Part shown: in pieces, positions 24,273-32,770 of the stretch | Layout of the letters: the number at the start of each line of letters is the position of its first letter | Position numbering within the stretch: position 1 is the first letter of the stretch | Assembly (NCBI GenBank): GCA_015486155.1 | Contig: WFSF01000010.1 | Coordinates: 1-32,868 of the forward strand | Length of the DNA stretch: 32,868 nt | Direction: 5' to 3' | From: Armatimonadota bacterium | Lineage (GTDB): Bacteria; Armatimonadota; Hebobacteria; Hebobacterales; Hebobacteraceae | Program-made: the position numbers and the translations under genes | Notes under the pieces: generated by a model | The model's database searches: none | The model's input: only the letters and a program-made list of their open reading frames with translations | What the model was told of the DNA's origin: nothing

Positions 24273-25973
24273 ATGGGAAAGTCACGCGCGCTGCTTCGTC
24301 TCTTATCTCTGTGCCTGTATATGACCGCGACGGTCGGAGCGCTGGGGATGTTGTCTCGGTCCGTCGGAGCGACGGTGGCGGGGGAATATCTGGCAGAGGC
24401 CGCGCGCGCCACCGGAACCATCGCCCTCCCCGGCGATCAGTCGGCCGCGCGCCGCGAGGTGGCGATCACACAGGTTAAATTGGACCCGCGCGCGGCGCTG
24501 GAGATGGTGGCGACCATCGCCCGCCCCACCGACGCCGCCCGCGCCCTGGCCGCGGCGGCTCTGGGCATTGCGGAATTCGATCTCCCGAAATCCCAGGACG
24601 CCCTGTCCACGGCGGGCAGACTGTTGACCCGCATCTCCAACTCCACCTGGCGGGAGACGGAACAGCGCCTGTTGCTGGCCGAGGTCTCCGCCCTGGGGGA
24701 AAAGGCCCTCGCGGCGGCCCCCGAGCTGGCCAAAGAGGACGCGGAGAGCTGCATCCTGCTCGCCGCCGCCCGCCGCGGCGATCCCGCAGCGCTCGACCTG
24801 TTGGACAAGTGGTCCGTCTCCAGCGAAGTGGCCGACCGCACATGGTCCATGTCGGCGGTTTCGCTCGCCGCGACTAAGCCGGAGCGCGCGCTGGAGCTCG
24901 CCGGTAAAATCACCTCCACCGACATCCTCGCCCATACCCTCTGGATGATCGCGGAACAGAGACCGCCTTTCGAGGCGATGGCCCTCGCCGGCCGCGTCTC
25001 GGACCCCGTTGCCCGCTCCGCCATCCTCTCCAGCGCGGCCAGGCGTTCCGTCGCCTCCGACCCGGAGGCGGCATTGGCGGCCGCCCGGACGGTTCCGGTC
25101 TCCCCGAATTCCGCCCTCGCGGAGGTGGCCGTCGCTCTCGGCTCCCGGGAGGTGAAGCGCGCGCTGGCCGTGGTGAAGGAATTGCCCCCCTCCGCGCGGT
25201 CCTGGGCGACGGGACGCATCGCCGCGGGCCTGGCCCGGACCGACGCCGAGGCTGCGGAGGCGCTGCTTGCAGAGACCCCGGTTTCCGGTGACGCATACCG
25301 CCTCGCCCTGGTTCACATGGCGGCCCGCGATCCCGACCGGGCGGCCCGGCTGGCGCGGTCGCTTCCGGAGGGTGAAGACCGGGAGTCCACACTCGCCGCG
25401 GTGGCGGAGGCGGTGGCGGAGAGGCGGCCCGGCCTGGCCGTCGACCTGGTCTGGGAACTCACATCGCCCCGGTGGCGGTCTCGCGGCGCGGCGGCGGTGG
25501 CCAGAAAGATCGCGGCCGCGGACAAAGACGGAGCCCTGAGCCTGCTTGGGCTGGCGGAGACGAAGGAGACGGCCCAGCGGGCACGTGCGGACATCGGAGC
25601 GCAGATCGCCTCCAGGGACCCGGAGGATGGAAGGAAACTGCTGGCCTCTCTGCCCGCCAGCTCCTACCGGCGGGACAGGGCGTTTGAAGCGGCGGAAGCG
25701 CTGTTGCAGGCGGGGAGCAAACTGGACGAAGCGATGCCCCTGGCCGCGCTCGCGGACAAGCCCGACATGTCCCTCCGCTGGCTGTTGCCGAACCTCGTCT
25801 GGAGCCAGCGGGAGAGTCCGCTTCACGCCGCGGAGCGCATCTCCGATCCCTATCTGCGCGCCCTCGCGCTGGTCGACGCCGCCCGGAGGATGCTCGGCGT
25901 CGAGCCGAGGTGTCGGCCGGATCCCGCGCGGCTGGCCATGGTCCGCCCCATCGTGGAATGGGAGGGACGCTGA
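24273..25973 (+). CDS. Secreted alpha-solenoid protein with ~31-residue tandem repeats
   Basis: I recognise no named family. The 566-residue protein has an N-terminal signal or anchor helix (about 5-33) and then at least ten tandem helical repeats of 29-33 residues from about 70 to 540. A typical unit is DP-x-x-AL-x-LA...(I/V)-x(5,8)-R-x-x-AL-x-x-(I/V)A, for example TKPERALELAGKITSTDILA and DPDRAARLARSLPEGEDRES. This suggests a curved helix-pair superhelix, as in HEAT/TPR-like binding scaffolds, acting outside the cytoplasm. The ATG at 24273 is chosen because it opens directly on the hydrophobic helix; the ribosome site is weak. The stop overlaps the next start (TGATG), so the propeller protein is probably its co-translated partner. 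Confidence 0.75.
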   Translation: MGKSRALLRLLSLCLYMTATVGALGMLSRSVGATVAGEYLAEAARATGTIALPGDQSAARREVAITQVKLDPRAALEMVATIARPTDAARALAAAALGIAEFDLPKSQDALSTAGRLLTRISNSTWRETEQRLLLAEVSALGEKALAAAPELAKEDAESCILLAAARRGDPAALDLLDKWSVSSEVADRTWSMSAVSLAATKPERALELAGKITSTDILAHTLWMIAEQRPPFEAMALAGRVSDPVARSAILSSAARRSVASDPEAALAAARTVPVSPNSALAEVAVALGSREVKRALAVVKELPPSARSWATGRIAAGLARTDAEAAEALLAETPVSGDAYRLALVHMAARDPDRAARLARSLPEGEDRESTLAAVAEAVAERRPGLAVDLVWELTSPRWRSRGAAAVARKIAAADKDGALSLLGLAETKETAQRARADIGAQIASRDPEDGRKLLASLPASSYRRDRAFEAAEALLQAGSKLDEAMPLAALADKPDMSLRWLLPNLVWSQRESPLHAAERISDPYLRALALVDAARRMLGVEPRCRPDPARLAMVRPIVEWEGR

Positions 25974-27700
25974 TGGCAAGACACCTGCGGGCGATGATCG
26001 CGGCCCTGCTTCTTATATCGGCCCCGGCGGCGGCCGCGCAGCCGGCCTGCACCATCGTGAAGCGCACTCCCTCCGCCCTCACCGTTCGCATCCAGCCCTG
26101 TGAGCCGGGCGCACTCTACCGCGTGACCTACCGCGATGGAAAACACCAGTTCACCTGGGACAACCTCTCCCCCGACCCATCCGGCCTGGTGGTGTTGACC
26201 GATGACAAGCACCTGCAGCCGAAGCAGAGGCTGCAATGCGCGTCCCGCCTGTCGGCCGGGGACCCCGTGGTATTCGACGACTGGCTGAAGGCTCCGGTGG
26301 TGGGAAAACGGCGGGGAACCTTCGGCGTCCCGGTAAGCACTTTCGGAGGGCCGGGTTACCTGGTGCCCGGCGTCTCCGAGCTGAAGCGGGACGACTACGG
26401 CAACTTCTGGCTCTACCTCCACCACCCTCCCTATGCTCTGCTCAAGTATGACCACAATTTCGTCTATCAGTTCGCCCTGCTCATGCCGGACCGGGTGCTC
26501 GCCTTCGACACCGATGCCGAGGGCAACCTCTACGTGCTCCACCCGGACAACTGGATCTCCAAGCACAGCCCCCTGGGGGAGAACCTCGCCGCGTGGGATC
26601 TCCCCGTGGGTAGGGAACCGGGAGAGTTCATCTCCGCATCGGGGATGGTGATAGACCGCGCGGGCGGTTTCATCTACCTCTCCGACGAGCGGCTGGGCCG
26701 CGTCCAGCGCTTCAGCCTGGACCTGGAGCTGCGCCCCATTCCCCATATCGCCTGGGGCTGGATCGGGAGGGAGGACCTGGAATACACGGAGGCCGGCAAG
26801 TATGACCCGGACCACATGTACTACCAGCTCGACCGCCCCCGCCAGTTGGCCCTGGACGGAGAGGGACACCTCTACGTGAGCTGCGAGCACTATATCAGCA
26901 AGTTCGACCTGGCCACCGGGCGACAGCTCCCCTTCGGAAAACATCCCGTCTTGGGCTGGGGAGGCAGTTTCACCGATTCCCCCTTCTCTCAATCCGCCGG
27001 ACTCGACGGACACTGGGCCCGCCAGTGGCTGGCCGGGGTGGACGGGCTCGGCGACATCTACATCGGGGATCGGGAGAACGATTTCGTCGTCTTCCCCCGC
27101 CTGCAAGTGTTCGCGCCCGATGGAACTCTGATCCAGAGCCTCGACATCGAGGACGAAGTGCAGGCCCGAGACGGGCGGCCCGTGTATATCAGAGGCGTCG
27201 CCGGGCTCGCGGCCGACGGGGCCAGGGTGTGGCTGGTGGACGCCGCCGGCAGGATCTACGCCAATCCGCCGGCCGGCAAGATCACGAGCGGCGGGCAGCT
27301 TTTCCTGGGGCCGGGCGCGGCCGGGAGACAATTCGACCTCACGCAGGTCAAAGCAGAGAACCTGAGCGTCGAGATGCAGGAGAAGCGCGTGATCCACCGC
27401 AGCGAGGGCCGGGTGCTCGGATTCCTCAACCCGGAGCAGGGCACCGGGAACTGCGAGCGGGAAGGCGTCACTTTGCTGGAGTCCGGCGAGCGCTCCATGT
27501 GGCTGCCCTCCCGGATCGGGGAGCCGTTCCGCGTGCGGCTCTATGATGAGAGCGGCGGGGAAATTCCCGTCTCAGACTATTTCGTCGAGTTCGAGGAAAG
27601 GCCCGGCCTCTTCGGAACGCAGTACGACTACTTCCGGGTCACCAACCGCAGCGGGAAGCCATGGCGCAATGTCCGCTTCGTCGCCGAGGCGAAGCAGTGA
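25973..27700 (+). CDS. Secreted NHL-type beta-propeller protein
   Basis: The 575-residue protein has a signal peptide (MARHLRAMIAALLLISAPAA, cleavage near 22) and a beta-rich N-terminal domain. An NHL-like propeller follows from about 135 to 460 with repeats such as GNFWLYLHHPPYALLKYD, GNLYVLHPDNWISKHSPLGE, GGFIYLSDERLGRVQRFSLD, GHLYVSCEHYISKFDLATGR and GDIYIGDRENDFVVFPRLQV. NHL propellers bind proteins, sugars or peptides and a few are enzymes. A C-terminal beta domain closes the chain. The ATG shares one base with the stop of the solenoid gene (TGATG). I infer a two-protein extracytoplasmic complex; the ligand is unknown. Confidence 0.8.
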   Translation: MARHLRAMIAALLLISAPAAAAQPACTIVKRTPSALTVRIQPCEPGALYRVTYRDGKHQFTWDNLSPDPSGLVVLTDDKHLQPKQRLQCASRLSAGDPVVFDDWLKAPVVGKRRGTFGVPVSTFGGPGYLVPGVSELKRDDYGNFWLYLHHPPYALLKYDHNFVYQFALLMPDRVLAFDTDAEGNLYVLHPDNWISKHSPLGENLAAWDLPVGREPGEFISASGMVIDRAGGFIYLSDERLGRVQRFSLDLELRPIPHIAWGWIGREDLEYTEAGKYDPDHMYYQLDRPRQLALDGEGHLYVSCEHYISKFDLATGRQLPFGKHPVLGWGGSFTDSPFSQSAGLDGHWARQWLAGVDGLGDIYIGDRENDFVVFPRLQVFAPDGTLIQSLDIEDEVQARDGRPVYIRGVAGLAADGARVWLVDAAGRIYANPPAGKITSGGQLFLGPGAAGRQFDLTQVKAENLSVEMQEKRVIHRSEGRVLGFLNPEQGTGNCEREGVTLLESGERSMWLPSRIGEPFRVRLYDESGGEIPVSDYFVEFEERPGLFGTQYDYFRVTNRSGKPWRNVRFVAEAKQ

Positions 27701-27765
27701 ACCGCGCCCTCCCCTGCCGGACCTGAGGAATGAAATGCTAGCGGGGGGAGATGGGAGATGGAGAA

Positions 27766-28659
27766 ATGGCCAGCATGAAACTCGGAGTTTTCACCGACGA
27801 AGTCTCGCAAGATCTCGACCGCGCGGTGAAGTTGGCGACGCGCTTCTCGTGCGACGGAGTGGAGATTCGCAGCGTCTGGAGCAAGTCGGTGCAGCACCTG
27901 GACGACGAGGATATCGCCCGCATCCAATCCACCCTCAACCACGCGGGCCTCGAGGTCTGCGCCATCGCCTCCCCGGTGTTCAAGTGCGAACTGGACGACG
28001 ACGCGGCCCATGAGGAGCACCTCGAATACCTGCGCAACTGCATACGGGTGGCGAAGGCGCTGGGGACCGACATCGTGCGCATCTTCACCTTCTGGAAGCA
28101 CGGGCCCTCCGGCCCCGTGTGGGATAAGATCAAGGAGAAGTTCGCCCCGGCCCTCCCCATCGCCGAGGAGGCCGGCATCACCCTGGGACTGGAGAACGAG
28201 GCATCCACCTATGTCGCCACCGCGGCCGAGGCGAAGCGGTTCGTGGAGGAGATGGGTTCGCCCGCGCTCAAGATCACCTGGGACCCCTGCAACGAGGTGT
28301 ATGCGGACGAGGGCATCACCCCTTACCCCGACGCCTACCGGCTGGTGGAGCCCTATGTGGTGCATGTGCACGTGAAGGACGCCAAGCGCGATCCCGGCGC
28401 GAAGGAGGCCACCATCATGCCCGTGGGCGAGGGGATCGTGGACTGGAAGGGGCAGTTCCGCGAGCTGCTCTCCAGGGGATATGACGGCTACCTCAGCCTG
28501 GAGACCCACTGGCGCCCCCAGGCCCTCACCGAGGAGCAGATGAACCGCCCCGGCGGCGAGTCCTTCTCCGAGTCCGGCGAGTACGCCAGCGAAGTGTGCA
28601 TGGAGAACCTGGTCTCCATCCTCGCCGAGGCGAGGCGGGAGGTCGGGGGCGCGGCCTAG
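27766..28659 (+). CDS. Sugar phosphate isomerase/epimerase, TIM barrel
   Basis: The 297-residue member of the xylose-isomerase-like TIM barrel family starts MASMKLGVFTDEVSQDLDRA. Expected metal ligands are in GLENEA (Glu), ITWDPCNEVY (Asp), VHVHVKDAKR (His) and LSLETHW (Glu). I prefer ATG at 27766, which has GGGAG 8 bases upstream. The ATG at 27751 sits directly against its purine run and ATG at 27775 is also possible. It follows the propeller gene by 65 bases, so it may be in the same operon. It has limited similarity to the isomerase at 2416, so the two are separate enzymes. Its stop overlaps the stop of the convergent membrane protein gene in a CTAG palindrome. Confidence 0.88.
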   Translation: MASMKLGVFTDEVSQDLDRAVKLATRFSCDGVEIRSVWSKSVQHLDDEDIARIQSTLNHAGLEVCAIASPVFKCELDDDAAHEEHLEYLRNCIRVAKALGTDIVRIFTFWKHGPSGPVWDKIKEKFAPALPIAEEAGITLGLENEASTYVATAAEAKRFVEEMGSPALKITWDPCNEVYADEGITPYPDAYRLVEPYVVHVHVKDAKRDPGAKEATIMPVGEGIVDWKGQFRELLSRGYDGYLSLETHWRPQALTEEQMNRPGGESFSESGEYASEVCMENLVSILAEARREVGGAA

Positions 28660-29699
28660 CTTTCCTCCATGCTTACCTGCTCCTCGGCGGCCGGAACGGT
28701 CTCCACCGCCGGAACGAGGCGCGCCGACGCGTCCCGGTACCAGAAGAAGTAGGCGGCGGCGAAGAGCGCGCCCACCGCGGCCGAAGCGCAGTCATAAATG
28801 AGCCGGACTCCAAGGGCGGTCCACAGGTGGAGACCCGCCGCGGACAAGGTACGATATCCTCCCACCGGCGGCACGGCCGCATAGACCCAGACGAGGATTC
28901 TCCCCACAAGCACGCCGGACGCCACCAGCCCAATGGCTACCGCAATATCCCCAGTCACTGCACGCACCCCTCGCCTTATCGCCGCCACCACGGAGCAATC
29001 GTCCCAGATCAGAGCGAACGGAATCAGCACCAGAAAGAAAGCGGCGATCTGCACGCACCACACCAAGAGCGAAAAGGGCACCCGCGCCAGCGCCGTGTTG
29101 TTCTGAATCGCCGGCAAAAGGTAGAACATGGCCCCCAGCAAGCCGGAGAAGATGAGATACAGCACCCATAGACGGCCGGCAAATCTCCGAGCCAGGGTGC
29201 CAAATTGGTTCCAACGGATGCCGCCGCGGCGCACCGTTCCCGCAAGCGTGGCATAGTAGCCGCCGGCCACCAGCGCGTTGACAGGCGCGATCAGGACCAC
29301 GGTGACCACTGCACTCAGAAATATCACCAGGGCGTTGGAGGGCCACTGTGAGTAGGGCTCGCCGTCGCCGATTGCAAGAGCGCCCAACAAGAGAGCGCTG
29401 GTTCCTGTCAGGTGGACACCAACCGCATCCGGCGCGCCTCCCATCTCCATCTTGAGCACGCGCGCTTGCACGGGCGCGGTAGGGAGAGGCGCGCGCTGCT
29501 CCCTCTGCTGCGTGACCCAACGGCCAAGGGCAGTATAGCGCAGCATAGCCTGAGACCCGGCATAACCCTCCCCAAGGTTGAACACCGCAACTGCCAGCGG
29601 CAATAGCAACAGGCTCGGATGCCGCCGCACCAGCTGCGCGCCCTCCACCAGATATCCGCCTGCCCTGCGCAGGTCGCCCACAATCCGCGGCGCCGTCAT
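28656..29699 (-). CDS. Multi-pass membrane protein of unknown function
   Basis: The 347-residue membrane protein has about six or seven hydrophobic segments (near 28-43, 98-111, 122-145, 176-197, 208-232, 251-275 and 298-320) and a charged C-terminal tail. A WDDCSVVAAIRRGVRAV stretch (232-248) between helices resembles a motif in poorly characterised membrane families related to the glycerophosphodiesterase membrane domain, but I would not assign a function. ATG at 29699 is preferred over the in-frame GTG at 29705 because GGGAGGGG is then properly spaced. It follows the H-X9-DG gene but a strong hairpin lies between. Its stop codon shares a CTAG with the stop of the convergent isomerase gene. 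Confidence 0.75.
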   Translation of the reverse strand: MTAPRIVGDLRRAGGYLVEGAQLVRRHPSLLLLPLAVAVFNLGEGYAGSQAMLRYTALGRWVTQQREQRAPLPTAPVQARVLKMEMGGAPDAVGVHLTGTSALLLGALAIGDGEPYSQWPSNALVIFLSAVVTVVLIAPVNALVAGGYYATLAGTVRRGGIRWNQFGTLARRFAGRLWVLYLIFSGLLGAMFYLLPAIQNNTALARVPFSLLVWCVQIAAFFLVLIPFALIWDDCSVVAAIRRGVRAVTGDIAVAIGLVASGVLVGRILVWVYAAVPPVGGYRTLSAAGLHLWTALGVRLIYDCASAAVGALFAAAYFFWYRDASARLVPAVETVPAAEEQVSMEES

Positions 29700-29724
29700 C
29701 TTCACCCCTCCCGTCAGATGGTTA

Positions 29725-29751
29725 CAGGGGCGCGGCTTCGCCGCGCCCCTG
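29725..29751 (-). terminator. Perfect 12-bp hairpin between H-X9-DG and membrane protein genes
   Basis: CAGGGGCGCGGC (29725-29736) and GCCGCGCCCCTG (29740-29751) pair perfectly around a three-base loop, 32 bases after the stop of the H-X9-DG gene. The bases that follow on the minus strand (TAACCATCT) are not a T run, so it may only attenuate or stabilise the mRNA. The GCTTCGC core also occurs in the hairpin near 7512. Confidence 0.5.
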
Positions 29752-29783
29752 CCTTGCTCCTTCAGCCAACGCCAGCCGCTGGG

Positions 29784-30191
29784 TTATTCGTCGCTCGTCT
29801 CCTCAAAGATCACCGGCTCGTCCGCGGCATGCCACTTCGCGTGGCCGTCTGCGAACCCGTAGTTGCTGCCTCCCAGGTGTCTCTCCGAGGCCACGTCCTC
29901 CTCTCCGCCTGAGGGGCAGTCCCCGGGGTGCGCGGTCTCGTAGACGGCCACCACCTTGGATGGGTCCTGGGAGAACATGTGCTCGGCCACTTTCAGCGCC
30001 TGCATCCGGCTCAGAGCCTGCCGCAGCGCGGCCAGGTCCGGCGTCTTGGCCTGCAGCCTGTCCAGGTTCAGCTCCATGTAGATCGCCGCGTCGGGGCCTA
30101 TGAGGGTGGCGGGCGGCTTCTCCGCGGCCGCCGGGCCGCCCACCGCTCCCAGGAGCGCGATCACGACCACCCTCAGCAATGCTCGGAGCAT
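29784..30191 (-). CDS. Secreted protein with H-X9-DG C-terminal motif, no prepilin signal
   Basis: The 135-residue protein has an ordinary signal peptide (MLRALLRVVVIALLGAVGGP, cleavage near AAA-E24). Its C-terminal segment H105-x9-D115-G116 (RHLGGSNYGFADGHAKW) is the hallmark of the DUF1559 type II secretion/pilin-like proteins that are abundant in Planctomycetes and Armatimonadota. Those start with a type IV prepilin peptide (FTLIELL), which is absent here, and they are usually about twice as long. It therefore looks like the C-terminal half attached to a Sec signal. The middle region (RLQAKTPDLAALRQALSRMQ) is helical. An AAGGAG ribosome site precedes the ATG. It follows the cyclophilin gene by 50 bases. 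Confidence 0.72.
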   Translation of the reverse strand: MLRALLRVVVIALLGAVGGPAAAEKPPATLIGPDAAIYMELNLDRLQAKTPDLAALRQALSRMQALKVAEHMFSQDPSKVVAVYETAHPGDCPSGGEEDVASERHLGGSNYGFADGHAKWHAADEPVIFEETSDE

Positions 30192-30208
30192 CTTTTCTTC
30201 TCCTTGCT

Positions 30209-30230
30209 CGCGCTGCCCGTCGGGAGCGCG
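30209..30230 (-). other. Hairpin between cyclophilin and H-X9-DG genes
   Basis: Arms CGCGCT/AGCGCG with inner CCC/GGG around a three-base loop form a stable stem just upstream of the AAGGAG ribosome site of the next gene. No T run follows on the minus strand, so it is more likely an intra-operon attenuator or processing site than a terminator. Confidence 0.4.
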
Positions 30231-30241
30231 TTCCGGTTCCC

Positions 30242-30871
30242 CTAAGAGGAAGGTTCCACCACCTCCGCTTTCACTATCTTGTCGCCCACGGCGATGCGCT
30301 CCACCACCTCCATACCCTTCACCACGTGCCCGAAGGCGGTGAAGCCGGCCTCGTCGAGGTGGGGCTCATCGGCCAGGGTGATATAGAACTGCGTGCTCGC
30401 GGAATTCGGCACCATCTGGCCTCCCCGGTAGAGCCGGGCCATCGCGATCACTCCCTTGGTGTGCTTGATGGGCGACTTTTCGTCCGGGATGGTATAGCCC
30501 ACGGGCGGTTTGCCCACCAGCTTCGGGTCTCCCGCCTGGATCACGAATCCCGGCTCCACGCGGTGGAAGGGCATACCATTGTAGAAGCCTTCGTTCACCA
30601 GTTTCACGAAATTCGCCACCGTCTTGGGCGCGGCCGAGGGATCGAGCTCCAGCTCGATTACCCCTTTCTCTGTCTCCAGTTTCACGAGCACTTTCTCCCC
30701 TGGGGATTCAGCCGCGCTCTCTGCGGGCTGTGCTTCCTGTGTCTCGACCGGTGCCGCCGCCTCCGGCCGGGGCGGCGCCGGCTGCTTCTCGGACTTCGTC
30801 GTTTTCGCCTCCGGGCCGCGGCAGCCGACGACGGCCGCGGCGAGCAGGACGATGATGGAAAGGCGTAGCAT
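30242..30871 (-). CDS. Cyclophilin-type peptidyl-prolyl isomerase, lipoprotein
   Basis: The 209-residue lipoprotein has signal MLRLSIIVLLAAAVVGC with the lipobox cysteine at about residue 17, then a Pro/Ala/Glu-rich linker to about residue 60. A cyclophilin domain follows: VIELELDPSAAPKTVANFV, MPFHRVEPGFVIQAGDP (catalytic Arg), PNSASTQFYITLADEPHLD and FGHVVKGMEVVERIAVGD. It should catalyse proline isomerisation on proteins outside the cytoplasmic membrane. ATG at 30871 is the start because GGAGGAG directly precedes it; the in-frame ATG at 30883 overlaps that site. It lies downstream of ribF on the same strand. Confidence 0.93.
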   Translation of the reverse strand: MLRLSIIVLLAAAVVGCRGPEAKTTKSEKQPAPPRPEAAAPVETQEAQPAESAAESPGEKVLVKLETEKGVIELELDPSAAPKTVANFVKLVNEGFYNGMPFHRVEPGFVIQAGDPKLVGKPPVGYTIPDEKSPIKHTKGVIAMARLYRGGQMVPNSASTQFYITLADEPHLDEAGFTAFGHVVKGMEVVERIAVGDKIVKAEVVEPSS

Positions 30872-30917
30872 ATTCTCCTCCATTCCGTGTTGCTAGCGTA
30901 CCATGCCTTGGGGACGA

Positions 30918-31868
30918 TCACCTGCCCGCGTTGGTCCATTTCGCGAGCACCCGCCGCGCCCTGCGGCAGTCGGCCTCCATCTGGAAGACGAGCGCCTCGA
31001 CGGAGGGAAACCGGCGCTCTCCCCTCAATCTGGCCGCGAGGCGCACTGTCAGGGCCCGCCCCAACAGATCCCTCGGCCGCGGCGGCTCCAGCAGGTGCAC
31101 CTCCACCCTCCGCTCGCCCCGCCTTTCGAACGTGGGCCGCACGCCGATGCTGGCCACCGCGGGCCGCAGCTTCCGCAGGCCGGCTAGGCAGGCGTAGACG
31201 CCGTCGGCGGGCAGCAGTTTCTCCGCGGGCAGACTCAGGTTGGCCGTGGGGAAGCCGAGGGTGCGTCCCCGTTGCTCCCCGGAGACCACCTCGCCGCGCA
31301 GCTGATACGGTCTCCCCAGCAGCGCGTTCGCCTCCGTCACTTTTCCCCCTGCGAGCAGTCTGCGGATGCGGGTGCTGGAAACGAGCCCCCCGCGCGCCCG
31401 CACCCGCTTCACGCCGCGCACGTGCATCCCCATCTCCCGCCCCACGCGCCGCAACAGGGACAGGTTCCCCTCGCCGCGGGCCCCGAATCGCCATCCCTCA
31501 CCCACCACCGCTCCACAGGCCCGCAACCGCCGCCCCAGCGCGTCCCGCGCGAAGTCCTCCGCGGCCGTGTCGGCCAGGGAGCGGGTGAACGGAAGAATGA
31601 CGACCGCTTTCACGCCCAGGCCGCGCACCAGGGCGATTTTCTCCTCCGTCGTGGTGAGCAGGGGCGGCGCTCCCTCCGGCGAGAGCAGGGCATCCGGGTG
31701 GGGCTCGAAGGTCAACAGCGCGGGCAGACCCCGGTACCGCCTCGCCATCTCCACCGCGGCCGCGATGATCGCCTGATGCCCCAGGTGCACTCCATCGAAA
31801 ACCCCCAGCGCCAGGCAGAAACGGCGGCGGGGCGGCGTCTCGGGCAGGCCGCGGAGCACCCTCATCAT
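30918..31868 (-). CDS. ribF: Bifunctional riboflavin kinase/FAD synthetase
   Basis: RibF phosphorylates riboflavin to FMN and adenylylates FMN to FAD. The 316-residue protein has the N-terminal FAD-synthetase domain with ALGVFDGVHLGHQAII (HxGH nucleotidyltransferase motif) and LVSSTRIRRLLAGG. The C-terminal riboflavin-kinase domain follows from about 180: GRTLGFPTANLSLP, LPADGVYACLAG and VEVHLLEP. LRGERRFPSVEALVFQMEAD ends the domain. Its start ATG overlaps the truB stop by 4 bases (ATGA), so the pair is translationally coupled. The truB-ribF order is widespread. Confidence 0.97.
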   Translation of the reverse strand: MMRVLRGLPETPPRRRFCLALGVFDGVHLGHQAIIAAAVEMARRYRGLPALLTFEPHPDALLSPEGAPPLLTTTEEKIALVRGLGVKAVVILPFTRSLADTAAEDFARDALGRRLRACGAVVGEGWRFGARGEGNLSLLRRVGREMGMHVRGVKRVRARGGLVSSTRIRRLLAGGKVTEANALLGRPYQLRGEVVSGEQRGRTLGFPTANLSLPAEKLLPADGVYACLAGLRKLRPAVASIGVRPTFERRGERRVEVHLLEPPRPRDLLGRALTVRLAARLRGERRFPSVEALVFQMEADCRRARRVLAKWTNAGR

Positions 31869-32770
31869 TTCCCCTCCCCGGAGGACAGCACCAGGTTGGG
31901 CTTCAGCTGCCCTCCCCGGAGCACCTCGCCCAGGCCCAGAAACCCGCTGTCCGCCCCGTATACCCTCACCAGCGGAGCCGGCTCCGCCCCGGTCAGCACC
32001 CGGCCGCCATGCGAGAAGGCGCGCGCGCGCCCCGCGTCAAGGTCCACCCGCGGCAGGTGAGCGAGCGGGCGGTCGGGAGGGATGACGCAGTCCCGCCAGG
32101 TTCCCTCCTCCAGCGCCTGTGAGAGCTCCTCCAGGGTCAGCGCGTCGGAGAGCGCGAAGCCCCCCGCGCGGGTGCGCACCAGGAAGCCGAGATAGGCCCC
32201 ACACCCCAGCGCCGCGCCCAGGTCGGCGGCCAGGGAGCGGATGTAGGTCCCCGGGGAGCACACCACATCCAGCAGGGCCGTGGGCGCCTCCCCAGGGCGG
32301 AAGGAGACGAGACGAAGGTCGAAAATGGTGACCTGTCTCTCCGGGGCCTCGGCGGGCACTCCCTTCCTGGCCAGTTCGTGCAGCCTCTTGCCGCCGACGT
32401 GCACCGCGGAATAGGCGGGCGGCCGCTGGCTGATGTCTCCGCGGAACCGCTGGAGCGCCTTCTCCACCGCTTCCGCGCTCAGCCCGCGGGCGTCCGACTG
32501 CGCGGTGATGCGCCCCTCCGCGTCCAGGGTGTCCGTGGTGGAGCCGAACACGACCTCCGCCCGATAGGCCTTGTCCGCGCCCCCCGCAAAGCGGAACAGG
32601 CGCGTCGCCCCTCCCAGGGAGATGGGAAGGACGCCGGCCGCGGCGGGGTCCAGGGTGCCCAGGTGGCCGGCGCGGCGGGGTTTGAGTTCCCTGCGCACCA
32701 GCTGCACCACCTCGTGGGAGGTCATGCCCGGGGGTTTGAGCAGATTGAGGAATCCGTCAACGCGGCTCAT
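31865..32770 (-). CDS. truB: tRNA pseudouridine(55) synthase
   Basis: TruB makes pseudouridine 55 in the T-loop of tRNAs. The 301-residue product begins MSRVDGFLNLLKPPGMTSHE and has the catalytic motif GHLGTLDPAAAGVLPI with nucleophile D41. KAYRAEVVFGSTTDTLDAEG and YIRSLAADLGAALGCGAYL follow, then a C-terminal PUA-like domain. Length is normal. It begins inside the last codons of the upstream DHH gene (14-base overlap) and ends overlapping ribF by 4 bases. Confidence 0.97.
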   Translation of the reverse strand: MSRVDGFLNLLKPPGMTSHEVVQLVRRELKPRRAGHLGTLDPAAAGVLPISLGGATRLFRFAGGADKAYRAEVVFGSTTDTLDAEGRITAQSDARGLSAEAVEKALQRFRGDISQRPPAYSAVHVGGKRLHELARKGVPAEAPERQVTIFDLRLVSFRPGEAPTALLDVVCSPGTYIRSLAADLGAALGCGAYLGFLVRTRAGGFALSDALTLEELSQALEEGTWRDCVIPPDRPLAHLPRVDLDAGRARAFSHGGRVLTGAEPAPLVRVYGADSGFLGLGEVLRGGQLKPNLVLSSGEGK

